Positions 21,826 through 29,727 of a stretch of 37,011 bases of DNA are shown one piece after another; the stretch's first letter is position 1; every line of letters starts with the position of its first letter. Below the pieces are notes generated by a model. The model saw only the letters and a list, made by a program, of their open reading frames with translations. It was not told the DNA's origin and did no database searches. Location: the NCBI RefSeq assembly GCF_020144665.1, contig NZ_JAAHBQ010000060.1:1-37011 (forward strand), given 5' to 3'. A program made the position numbers and the translations under genes. The DNA comes from Oscillatoria salina IIICB1. GTDB lineage: Bacteria > Cyanobacteriota > Cyanobacteriia > Cyanobacteriales > SIO1D9.

Positions 21826-23322
21826 ATGCTCTTTAACAGTCTTACCTTTGTCATCTTCTTTCTCCTCACCTTCGTTATCTACTACCTACCTCAATCCCGC
21901 CAAATACAAGTACCCATTTTAATCATCGCCAGTTTCATTTTTTACGCCTGGGCAAACCCCAAACTACTTTTTCTCTTACTCATCTCAATTTTAATTAATG
22001 CGATCACCAGCTACCAAGTAGATCGCACAGCCAACCCCAAACCAAGGTTAATTTGGGCGATCGCTGGCGTTACTGCCAACTTACTAATTCTCGGCTTATT
22101 TAAATACGGCAAACTCTTCACCGAACTTTTTCTCAATCTCGCCAATGTCTCCGCTCTTTCTAATCAAGGCATCATCCCATTATTACTACAAATACCTCTC
22201 CCAATCGGTATTTCCTTTTACACTTTTCAAGGAATTAGTTTAGTAATTGATGTCCTCCGAGAACAAAAAGCCGGAGAACAAAAAGAAGTTTCTGTCGAAG
22301 AAACTGACTTCCTCAACTACTTATTCAAAACTTCATTTTTTATCTCTTTTTTTCCCCAGTTAATTGCCGGACCAATTGTTAAAGCCCACGACTTTTATCC
22401 CCAAATCAAAACCAAATACTTTGCTGACATCAATTGGGAAATCGTCTTTCGTTCCCTAGTAATCGGCTACTTCCTCAAAATGGTCATCGCCGACAATTTG
22501 AAAGACTACACCTACTGGATTAACTATCCTTATTTCCAAGGTTTAGCCTCCCTCACCATGCTGATTTTACTCTTTGGTTACTCAATGCAAATCTTTGCCG
22601 ACTTTGCAGGTTATTCCCTAATTGCCATCGGTTTAGGTGCAGCCTTGGGTTACAATTTACCCGATAACTTTCACTTTCCTTATATCGCTCGTTCGTTATC
22701 AGAATTTTGGCGACGCTGGCACATTTCTTTATCAACTTGGTTAGGCACTTATCTCTACATTCCTCTCGGCGGCAATAAAAAAGGAAAAGTCCGAACTTAT
22801 ATTAATTTAATGATTGTTATGACTCTGGGCGGACTTTGGCACGGAGCATCTTGGAGTTACGCTGTTTGGGGCATTTATCACGGCATTGGATTAGCTATAG
22901 AAAGATTCCTTGGTTTCAATAAATCTGCACCACCAAATGCCGAATTAAAGCCAAATTTACGACAATTTTTCCTCGACTCAATCCGAGTCTTAACCGTCTT
23001 TTCCTTCGTCACTTTTGGTTGGTTACTGTTTCAACTACCTCGTTTTGAACACGCCGTCTTTTTCCTCGTAACCATGTTCAAAAACACTGATGTCCAACTC
23101 CAGCTTATTTACATTATCCCCACCTTGATTTATGCTTTACCTGTAATCATTTATCATCTACCTTATTTTCCTACCTTTAACAAATATATTGGCGAAACAA
23201 TGCCCACAGGAAAAAAAGCTCGTCGTGGTGGAATCTGGCAAGATTTAGCTCTCGGTATAATGCTAGTGGGAATCTTACTTAACAGTGGTCAATCAAATGC
23301 CTTCATCTACTTCCAGTTTTAG
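21826..23322 (+). CDS. MBOAT family O-acyltransferase (AlgI-like)
   Basis: This 498-residue polytopic membrane protein belongs to the membrane-bound O-acyltransferase family, close to AlgI, PatA and DltB types that move acyl groups across the membrane to an extracytoplasmic polymer. It has about ten hydrophobic segments, the family block FWRRWHISLSTWLGTYLYIP, and the two conserved histidines H339 (GLWHGASW) and H352 (GIYHGIGL). The 3' end overlaps the following SGNH gene by 26 bases, which indicates translational coupling. Together they resemble polysaccharide O-acetylation pairs such as AlgI with AlgJ/AlgX. No polysaccharide synthase is in the window, so the polymer modified is unknown. Confidence 0.93.
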   Translation: MLFNSLTFVIFFLLTFVIYYLPQSRQIQVPILIIASFIFYAWANPKLLFLLLISILINAITSYQVDRTANPKPRLIWAIAGVTANLLILGLFKYGKLFTELFLNLANVSALSNQGIIPLLLQIPLPIGISFYTFQGISLVIDVLREQKAGEQKEVSVEETDFLNYLFKTSFFISFFPQLIAGPIVKAHDFYPQIKTKYFADINWEIVFRSLVIGYFLKMVIADNLKDYTYWINYPYFQGLASLTMLILLFGYSMQIFADFAGYSLIAIGLGAALGYNLPDNFHFPYIARSLSEFWRRWHISLSTWLGTYLYIPLGGNKKGKVRTYINLMIVMTLGGLWHGASWSYAVWGIYHGIGLAIERFLGFNKSAPPNAELKPNLRQFFLDSIRVLTVFSFVTFGWLLFQLPRFEHAVFFLVTMFKNTDVQLQLIYIIPTLIYALPVIIYHLPYFPTFNKYIGETMPTGKKARRGGIWQDLALGIMLVGILLNSGQSNAFIYFQF

Positions 23323-24211
23323 TTTTCCTCTGAAAATTAAATGGGGACAAAGAATTATTCGCCCCCTTGCCATTTGTCTGTTTTTCATCACTTTATATCA
23401 AGTCTTAATTTGGGGAGGATTAATACCACCTAGTTCGGGAATTAATCAGCAACAAGAGAATATTATTAAAGCCGAAAACTACGTCTACGATCGCCAGCTT
23501 AACCCAGAATTGGTCTTAGTCGGTAGTTCAATGGCTGCTCGTCTCGATGCAGCAGCTATTACCCAAAATGCTTTTAATCTTGCAATGGCGGGTATTTCCA
23601 GCCAAACTGGTTTAGAAATCGTCGCTGAAAAGCCCCAAAAACCCGATTTAGTTTTGGTGGAAATTAACGATACTATCGAACGAGGCGCTAATCAAGATTT
23701 ACTCAGCAGTCTATATAACCCTTTTTTATATTCTCTGCGTTTGTTGCTACCCATGTTTCGCCAAGAATATCAGCCAGTCAGTGTTTTTGTTGATTGGTTG
23801 CGAGGAGAAAATAATCCACAAGGTACTACTAAAGAACAAGTTAATCCAGAAATCCGTGCTCAATTAGTAGAAAATTATCAAACAGAATGGAACCACGGTT
23901 TACCAGAAGATTTAGAGCAAAGAATTAGAATTGAAGCTGAGGAAATTAAAAACACAGTTTCTCAACTTAAAGAATTGGGAGTCGAGGTTATCCTTTTTGA
24001 GATGCCGATTGAAGAAACTTTAGCAAATACTGTACGCCAAAAGCAAGTACAAAAACTGGTGCGCGATTTATTTCCGAATAATAATTATCGCTGGTTACAA
24101 CCACCTCCGGAAAAAGATTGGATAACTACTGATGGCATTCATTTAGTTGTTTCTGAGGCTCAAAAATATGCTGATTTTCTCAAACAACAGTTACCGGAGG
24201 TGAGTATTTAA
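23297..24211 (+). CDS. Membrane-anchored SGNH/GDSL-like acyltransferase partner
   Basis: From ATG at 23297 the protein is 304 residues; GTG at 23285 would add four. A single hydrophobic segment near the N-terminus (about 20-38) suggests an anchor with an extracytoplasmic domain. That domain shows an SGNH pattern: GSS with S78 as likely nucleophile, AMAG (Gly), EIND (Asn), and D279/H282 in TDGIHL. The gene overlaps the MBOAT gene by 26 bases. By analogy with AlgJ/AlgX and PatB-like proteins, it probably transfers the acyl group delivered by the MBOAT protein onto a polymer. The catalytic set is visible; the substrate is inferred only in broad terms. Confidence 0.82.
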   Translation: MPSSTSSFSFPLKIKWGQRIIRPLAICLFFITLYQVLIWGGLIPPSSGINQQQENIIKAENYVYDRQLNPELVLVGSSMAARLDAAAITQNAFNLAMAGISSQTGLEIVAEKPQKPDLVLVEINDTIERGANQDLLSSLYNPFLYSLRLLLPMFRQEYQPVSVFVDWLRGENNPQGTTKEQVNPEIRAQLVENYQTEWNHGLPEDLEQRIRIEAEEIKNTVSQLKELGVEVILFEMPIEETLANTVRQKQVQKLVRDLFPNNNYRWLQPPPEKDWITTDGIHLVVSEAQKYADFLKQQLPEVSI

Positions 24212-24305
24212 ATGTTGTTCAGTAGAGAAAATATTTCCCAAAAACTTCTACGTAAAATTACTTAAGGCGATCTACTACCGAGGTGAAAATAGGCTTTTTC
24301 CAAAG

Positions 24306-24335
24306 ATCGGTATGGGGAATTTTCCCTATCCCGAT
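24306..24335. repeat. 30-bp imperfect palindrome downstream of the MBOAT/SGNH pair
   Basis: ATCGGTATGGGGAA and TTCCCTATCCCGAT pair except for one mismatch and one G-U wobble. It lies in the 205-bp gap before the first S9 peptidase. No T-run follows. It may be a terminator variant or an operator. Confidence 0.45.
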
Positions 24336-24416
24336 GGGTAAATTCCCTCACCCCCTTCGATTAAGAAATTAGCTAGAGTGCATCACAACAGAGAAAAATT
24401 ATCTGGAAAGTAAGCT

Positions 24417-26339
24417 ATGACAACGACAAGCGAAACTCACACCTATACCCAATTACCTCCTTTAATTCCCCGCCAAATTTTGTTTGGTAATCCCGAACGA
24501 GTTAGTCCAAAATTGTCGCCGGATGGTAAATATTTAGCTTATATTGCTCCCGACGAAAAAAATGTTTTGCAAGTTTGGTTAAAAACTATTGGTGAAGAAA
24601 AAGAAACTCAATTAACTAATGATAAAAAACGCGGAATTCGGATGTATTTCTGGACTTATAATCCAGAACAATTGATTTATCTACAAGATTCTGATGGCGA
24701 TGAAAACTTTCACCTTTATTCGGTGAATATTAACACTAATATTGTCCGGGATTTAACTCCATTTCAAGGTGTAAAAGCTCAACCAATTGAATTCGATCGC
24801 GAATATCCTGACGAAGCTTTAATTGCTTTAAACTTAAATAGTCCGGAAAAATTTGATGTTTATCGTCTCAATTTGAAAAATGGCGCAGTAGAATTTGAGA
24901 CAGAAAATCCAGGTAATATTGTTAGTTGGACAGCAGATCCTCAGTTTAAAATTCGCGTGGCGGTTGCGGCAACACCTGATGGTGGTTCAGACTTACTTTA
25001 TCGTGAAAATGTAGACCAAGATTGGCAAGTTTTGCGTCATTGGGGTCCTGATGATGGCGGTGGTGCAATTGACTTTGATGATGAAGGTAAGACACTCTAT
25101 ATTATTGGTTCTCATGATGCTAATGCGGAACGTTTGTTAGCTTTAGATTTAGCTACGAAAGAAGAAACGGTAATTGCTGCTGATGAAAAGTATGATGTTG
25201 GTGGTGTGGTTATGCACCCGACAAAACGAGTAATTCAAGCAGTTTCGTTTTACAAAGATAAACTAGAATGGCAAATTTTAGATGAAAATATTGCTGAAGA
25301 TTTTGCTAATTTAGGGAAAGTTCGTTCGGGTGAATATAGTATTACCAGTCGCGACTTAGCTGACAAAAATTGGATTGTTGCTTACTTGACTGACAATGGT
25401 CCTGTTTACTACTATTTTTATAACCGCGAGACGAAAGAAAGTAAGTTGCTGTTTAGCAGTCAACCGAAGTTAGAAGATTTACCTCTTGTCCCGATGCGAT
25501 CTGTAGCATATCAGTCGCGGGATGGGATGACAATTCACGGCTATCTTACTTTACCAATGGGTGGCGAAACTCCGGTTCCGACGGTGTTATTGGTTCATGG
25601 GGGACCTTGGGCGCGAGATACTTGGGGTTACAGTTCTACGGTACAATGGTTGGCGAACCGAGGTTATGCGGTGATGCAAATTAATTATCGAGGTTCGACT
25701 GGTTACGGGAAGGATTTCGTCAATGCAGCTAATCGTGAATGGGCTGGGACGATGCACGATGATTTGATTGATGGGGTAAACTGGTTAATTGACCAAGGTA
25801 TTTCTGACCCGAATAAGATTGCAATTATGGGTGGTTCTTACGGTGGTTATGCGACTTTGGTGGGGTTAACTTTTACACCAGATGTGTTTACTTGCGGTGT
25901 GGATATTGTCGGACCGAGTAATTTAATTACGTTGATGAAGAGTATTCCTCCTTATTGGAAACCGATGATGGCGATGTTTCAGCATCGGGTGGGAAATTTG
26001 GAGACGGAAGAAGAATTTTTGAAATCGCGATCGCCACTTTTCCAGGTTGATAAAATAGAGAAGCCTTTGTTAATTGGACAAGGTGCGAACGACCCTCGCG
26101 TGAAACAAGCAGAAAGCGAGCAAATTGTCGAGGCAATGAAACAAAATGATAAGCCTGTGGAATATGTTCTTTATACTGACGAAGGACATGGTTTTGCGCG
26201 TCCGGAGAATCGCTTGCATTTTTACGCGATCGCAGAAGAATTTCTGGCAAAATATTTAGGCGGTCAATTTGAATCTGTGGATAAGGTTGAAGGACATTCT
26301 GGTATTGTCCAGCGCTATCCAGATAACGATAATAACTAA
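24417..26339 (+). CDS. S9 family serine peptidase (acylaminoacyl-peptidase type)
   Basis: This 640-residue protein has an N-terminal beta-propeller with TolB/WD-like repeats (for example VSPKLSPDGKYLAYIAPDE) and a C-terminal alpha/beta hydrolase domain. The catalytic triad is S474 (GGSYGGY), D559 (GANDPRV) and H591 (EGHGFARPENR). This is the S9C prolyl-oligopeptidase-like arrangement, cutting short peptides from the N-terminus or removing acylated residues. No signal peptide is visible, so it is probably cytoplasmic. A second S9 gene of nearly equal length lies at 29728-31656 on the other strand. A hairpin with a T-run follows the stop. Confidence 0.95.
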   Translation: MTTTSETHTYTQLPPLIPRQILFGNPERVSPKLSPDGKYLAYIAPDEKNVLQVWLKTIGEEKETQLTNDKKRGIRMYFWTYNPEQLIYLQDSDGDENFHLYSVNINTNIVRDLTPFQGVKAQPIEFDREYPDEALIALNLNSPEKFDVYRLNLKNGAVEFETENPGNIVSWTADPQFKIRVAVAATPDGGSDLLYRENVDQDWQVLRHWGPDDGGGAIDFDDEGKTLYIIGSHDANAERLLALDLATKEETVIAADEKYDVGGVVMHPTKRVIQAVSFYKDKLEWQILDENIAEDFANLGKVRSGEYSITSRDLADKNWIVAYLTDNGPVYYYFYNRETKESKLLFSSQPKLEDLPLVPMRSVAYQSRDGMTIHGYLTLPMGGETPVPTVLLVHGGPWARDTWGYSSTVQWLANRGYAVMQINYRGSTGYGKDFVNAANREWAGTMHDDLIDGVNWLIDQGISDPNKIAIMGGSYGGYATLVGLTFTPDVFTCGVDIVGPSNLITLMKSIPPYWKPMMAMFQHRVGNLETEEEFLKSRSPLFQVDKIEKPLLIGQGANDPRVKQAESEQIVEAMKQNDKPVEYVLYTDEGHGFARPENRLHFYAIAEEFLAKYLGGQFESVDKVEGHSGIVQRYPDNDNN

Positions 26340-26345
26340 TTAGTT

Positions 26346-26376
26346 AGGGTGGGCTTTGCTCACCCTGCAAATTTTT
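26346..26376 (+). terminator. Terminator after the first S9 peptidase gene
   Basis: AGGGTGGGC (26346-26354) and GCTCACCCT (26358-26366) form a 9-bp stem with one G-U pair and a TTT loop, followed by five T residues (26372-26376). The stem type also recurs as a dispersed repeat in cyanobacterial genomes. Confidence 0.65.
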
Positions 26377-26475
26377 AGGGTATTGTCATCAATATTTCAG
26401 AAAAATAACAGAGAAAAATAAATTCAAACTAATATCAAAAAGTTAGAATTATTCCTTAAGTAATTAGTTGAAAAA

Positions 26476-26754
26476 ATGAGACAATATTTTAATATGGCAA
26501 TTGTAGAAACATTTCATCTTCAATTAGGTTATACAGTCTTTGTCGGTTCAATACAAAGTAGTAACCGAATAGTAAAAAATACTAAAGCAAAAATTTTTAT
26601 TGACGGAAATTTCTTTCAAACAATAGAAATTAGTGGCGAATTTCTAACGAATATTAAACATCCTCAAGGCTATAGGGCTATTTCAACAACCGATAAAGTA
26701 GATATTGATTCAGTTTTTGTTAAGCAATACTTTTGCGAGTTAAAAGAAATATAA
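26476..26754 (+). CDS. Small hypothetical protein
   Basis: This reading frame encodes 92 residues from ATG at 26476, or 86 from ATG at 26494. Neither start has a clear Shine-Dalgarno. The sequence alternates hydrophobic and polar residues as in beta strands (TAKIFIDGNFFQTIEISGEF), followed by NIKHPQGYRAISTTDKVDID. There is no signal peptide or membrane segment. I do not recognise a named family. Codon use resembles its neighbours, and the composition looks like a folded protein and not a chance frame. It is convergent with the metallophosphoesterase gene. Confidence 0.6.
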   Translation: MRQYFNMAIVETFHLQLGYTVFVGSIQSSNRIVKNTKAKIFIDGNFFQTIEISGEFLTNIKHPQGYRAISTTDKVDIDSVFVKQYFCELKEI

Positions 26755-26804
26755 CATTAGTTTTTTCGATGATTTTCTAATTTAAGTAAATTCAAATTGT
26801 CTCT

Positions 26805-27638
26805 CTAAATCTTTTCTTCCCAGATTTGCCCATCAGCAGTTAAACGAAAAATAGCGATCGCATCTTGATTTGACCAAGCAACTTTATTTAAACAGCAAAT
26901 TTCGGTGAATTTTCCTGGTGCAACTTGAATTTGATTGCGGTAACTGAGGTGCATATGTCCGCATAAAACTAACTGTGGTTGTAGCAAATCAATCAGTATT
27001 TTGGCATACTCATTACCGATACCATCAGAACGAGAAGGAGGTAGCGATCGCGCGATCGTTTCTTCGTCTTCTGGGGCGATTATACCTTGCGCCCACTCGT
27101 GTAGCAAGAGAATGTCTGCTGACTGCATCTCCATTGCTTGAGAGATTTCCGCTTCGGTAAAGCTAATTAATTTTTTGCGCGATCGGGAACTAATTTTTGC
27201 AATTGATGGTCTACACTGAGTAAATAAATCTTCCTGGTAAATACCAGAAACACCAACAATTTTTAATCCTGCTAGTTCCACCGAACCAACTCGACCCAAA
27301 TAATAACAATTATCCGCAATTTTACCACCTTCAGGAGTTAAATCCAAAAAACCATAAGGTTCGTGATTGCCTCCAATAAAATATACTTGCCAAGGAAACA
27401 CAGTTTTGCCAGAATAAAAATCAGGAAAATCACCTAATTTGCGATAGCGAGAAGGTGCAGCCATCGTTGCTAAATCAGCCTCATTTCGGTGGGGTTCAAA
27501 ATCTCCCACTTGCAGTACAAAAGCTAACTGCTGTTGAGTGCGACTTTCCCAAGCCTGCAGCAACCTTAGCATAGCATACATTTCACCATGAACGTCGCCT
27601 ACAGCCGCAAAAAAGATATCTGAAGATGAATTAAACAT
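26805..27638 (-). CDS. Calcineurin-like metallophosphoesterase
   Basis: This 277-residue protein has all metal-binding motifs of the calcineurin-like phosphoesterase superfamily in order: GDVHG (D15, H17), VGDFEP, GGNHEPYG, LLHEW and CGHMH. The motifs predict a two-metal phosphoesterase, but the substrate (nucleotide, phosphoprotein or phosphodiester) cannot be told. No signal peptide or membrane segment is visible, so it is probably cytoplasmic. It is divergent from the pentapeptide-repeat gene across about 257 bp, and convergent with the small hypothetical gene. Confidence 0.9.
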   Translation of the reverse strand: MFNSSSDIFFAAVGDVHGEMYAMLRLLQAWESRTQQQLAFVLQVGDFEPHRNEADLATMAAPSRYRKLGDFPDFYSGKTVFPWQVYFIGGNHEPYGFLDLTPEGGKIADNCYYLGRVGSVELAGLKIVGVSGIYQEDLFTQCRPSIAKISSRSRKKLISFTEAEISQAMEMQSADILLLHEWAQGIIAPEDEETIARSLPPSRSDGIGNEYAKILIDLLQPQLVLCGHMHLSYRNQIQVAPGKFTEICCLNKVAWSNQDAIAIFRLTADGQIWEEKI

Positions 27639-27895
27639 AAAAGCCTTTTATCCTTTTATCGGAGAGAGATTGTTGAGTATTACACCTGTATAACTCACTC
27701 TCAGCAAAAATCTGGTTTTTTGGGTTTACGCGAGTAAAATTTGTTTTAAGATAGAGAAAGTAAGTTATCGGCTGAGTGACAAAACCGCAAATCGATTGAG
27801 GATTTTGTCTCGACGATCGATCCCTAAGCTTGGGTGTGCGAGCGTCAGGGTGGAATCTTGGTAAAAATAACTGTACCAAAATCCACAATATCTTT

Positions 27896-28618
27896 ATGCA
27901 CTATCAAGAATTTTTAGCGCTTTATGCTACCGGAAAAAGAGATTTTTGTCGCACCAACCTGACTGGTGCAAATTTAATTGGAGCCGACTTAAACAATATT
28001 AACTTAAATGATGCTATCCTGTCTGGCGCTGATTTATCTGGTGTTAATCTAACTAATGCTAGCTTATTCGGGGTTAATCTGCGCGGTGCTAATCTTAGTA
28101 ATGCTAATCTTAGTAATGCTGATTTGCGCGGTGCAAACCTTTTTTTTGCTAAATTGAATAACGCCAATCTGCAAAATGTTAATTTATTTCGTGCAGATTT
28201 GTGTCGGGCAAATTTATCTGCTAGCGATCTAACTCGTGCTAATCTCAGTAATGCTGACCTGAGTAGTGTTGATTTAAGTTATTCTTGTTTAGAATCTGCT
28301 ATTTTTTGCGATGCAAATTTGCGTAGTGCTAACCTCAGTAGCGCTAATTTAAGTTATGCTAACCTGTCTGGTGCAACGTTAATACAAGCGATTATTTGTC
28401 AAGCAAATTTACAAAAAGCTAATTTAAATTTATGTAATTTAGCTTATGCAAAACTTACTAAAGCCGATTTACGCCAGGCTGATTTAAGTGACTCTAATTT
28501 AGCGGGAATTGATATAGATGAAGTTGATTTAGCAGGTGCAAAATTAAGCGGGACAGTTCTCGATACCAATCTTTTATTGCAAAAAAATTCTCGTCAAGTA
28601 ATTGCTAATCTAACTTAA
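27896..28618 (+). CDS. Pentapeptide-repeat protein
   Basis: From ATG at 27896 this is a 240-residue protein made almost entirely of A(D/N)LXX repeats, more than 30 of them, which fold as a right-handed quadrilateral beta-helix. The segment before the repeats is MHYQEFLALYATGKRDF. An upstream in-frame TTG at 27830 would add 22 non-repeat residues and is rejected. No other domain or signal peptide is present, so it is probably cytoplasmic. Such proteins are abundant in cyanobacteria, mostly of unknown role. Some (the Qnr/MfpA type) mimic DNA and protect gyrase, but nothing here supports that beyond the shared fold. Confidence 0.9.
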   Translation: MHYQEFLALYATGKRDFCRTNLTGANLIGADLNNINLNDAILSGADLSGVNLTNASLFGVNLRGANLSNANLSNADLRGANLFFAKLNNANLQNVNLFRADLCRANLSASDLTRANLSNADLSSVDLSYSCLESAIFCDANLRSANLSSANLSYANLSGATLIQAIICQANLQKANLNLCNLAYAKLTKADLRQADLSDSNLAGIDIDEVDLAGAKLSGTVLDTNLLLQKNSRQVIANLT

Positions 28619-28844
28619 ATTAACTGAAAAAAATAAGCTGTATATTTTTATTTTGCTACTTGGAATTTACCAGTTATCTTTTCGAGGTTGTGCTTCAGTT
28701 TTTACTAGATACCTGTAATCCTAGCTAGAGCAGCTTTTGAGAATTTGTTGCGCTTGCTCGCACTCACATTTGCTCTACTCTTTATGGTAGAATTTAATTA
28801 TATATATCTTTAGCGTCTAGGGATTAAGCCTAGCTAGATTAATT

Positions 28845-29170
28845 ATGACTTTAACAATAGAACAAATAATTAAAAATACCAATATTGAACAAATTAAGAG
28901 TTTAGATACAGAATTTAAAAAAATCCGAGAATCTTTAGAGAAGAGTTTTTCTTCTCAGGATGCTGCTCTTCCAAAAGAGTATCTCAAGGATTTTCAACAA
29001 ATTGAAAAATATATGTTGAACTTAAGAAGACCAACGATTATCGTCAAGAGTTTGAATACTTTAAAAAACTCAAAAAGCTTTGGAAAAAATTTAAAACTCA
29101 GTATAAAGAGTTCATTTCACAAGAGATTATTATCCTAATCGAAAAACTTGAGCTTTCGATCAAAAGTTAG
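28845..29170 (+). pseudogene. Frameshifted helical protein, likely partner of the downstream PIN gene
   Basis: The intact frame reads MTLTIEQIIKNTNIEQIK and stays highly charged and helical to about 29012, then turns abnormal and stops at 29138. Removing two bases of the AT duplication at 29010-29015 restores a continuous Lys/Glu-rich helical protein (KKTNDYRQEFEYFKKLKKLW, then KKFKTQYKEFISQEIIIL) that ends at TAG 29168-29170, about 107 residues in total. That stop coincides with the beginning of the PIN coding frame, as in toxin-antitoxin style overlaps. I do not recognise the family. A sequencing error would also explain the shift. Confidence 0.6.
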
Positions 29171-29689
29171 TTATCTTAGATGCAGGGGGAGTTGGGATAC
29201 TCGTAAATCCACTTGCTAAAAAAAAGAAGAACAAAAATAAAAAATCGATTTCAGAATCAATCGCCTGTAGTGAATGGCTAGAAAAGTTAATAACTAAAAA
29301 ATATATTATCGCTATATCTGAAATTACAACCTATGAGACAAAGCGCGAGCATTTTCGACGTATTCAAGATCCAAAATGCTGTCGAGAAGCAAAACGCTGA
29401 AAAAGCTATAGAAGAGTTAAATGAACTTATTAACATGAAGAGAGTTATCCAATATCCAGTTACGCCTAAAAAAGGTGATGTAATGGAAGAAGCGGCTAAA
29501 CTCTGGGCTTTTGCACGAAATAATTCTCGGGTAGCCTACGATGCAGATTTAATTATAGCCGCTCAAGCTGTGGTGATTAAAAGGATAGGAATAGACGTAA
29601 TTATCGCAACAACTGATAGCGAAGATTTCAACAGATTACTAAAACAGCATCATATTGATGCTAGACGTTGGAAGGATATTCAACCTTAG
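29167..29689 (+). pseudogene. PIN-domain (VapC-like) nuclease, frameshifted and start-less
   Basis: The first frame (29167-29400) encodes LVILDAGGVGILVNP, CSEWLEKLITKKYIIAISE and ITTYETKREHFRRIQ, the N-terminal half of a PIN domain. The second frame (29333-29689) encodes the rest, including YDADLIIAAQAV and VIIATTDSEDFNRLL. All four acidic positions (Asp, Glu, Asp, Asp) can be assigned if the halves are joined near 29355-29400. The N-terminal frame also has no usable start: a stop lies at 29149-29151 and no ATG, GTG or TTG follows it before the conserved part. Two or three lesions including the partner suggest a decayed toxin locus. The C-terminal half alone (118 residues) could still be translated from ATG 29333. 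Confidence 0.75.
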
Positions 29690-29727
29690 AAATCACCTAA
29701 TTAGGCAAAATTAAGCAATTATTTTGA

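Noticed and set aside
27631-27888. 85-codon minus-strand frame overlapping the metallophosphoesterase start
   Set aside because: It overlaps the starts of two real genes, has no ribosome binding site and no protein-like pattern.
27896-28618. Pentapeptide protein as a Qnr/MfpA-like gyrase protector linked to gyrB
   Set aside because: It is 23 kb from gyrB, and the fold is shared by many unrelated cyanobacterial proteins.
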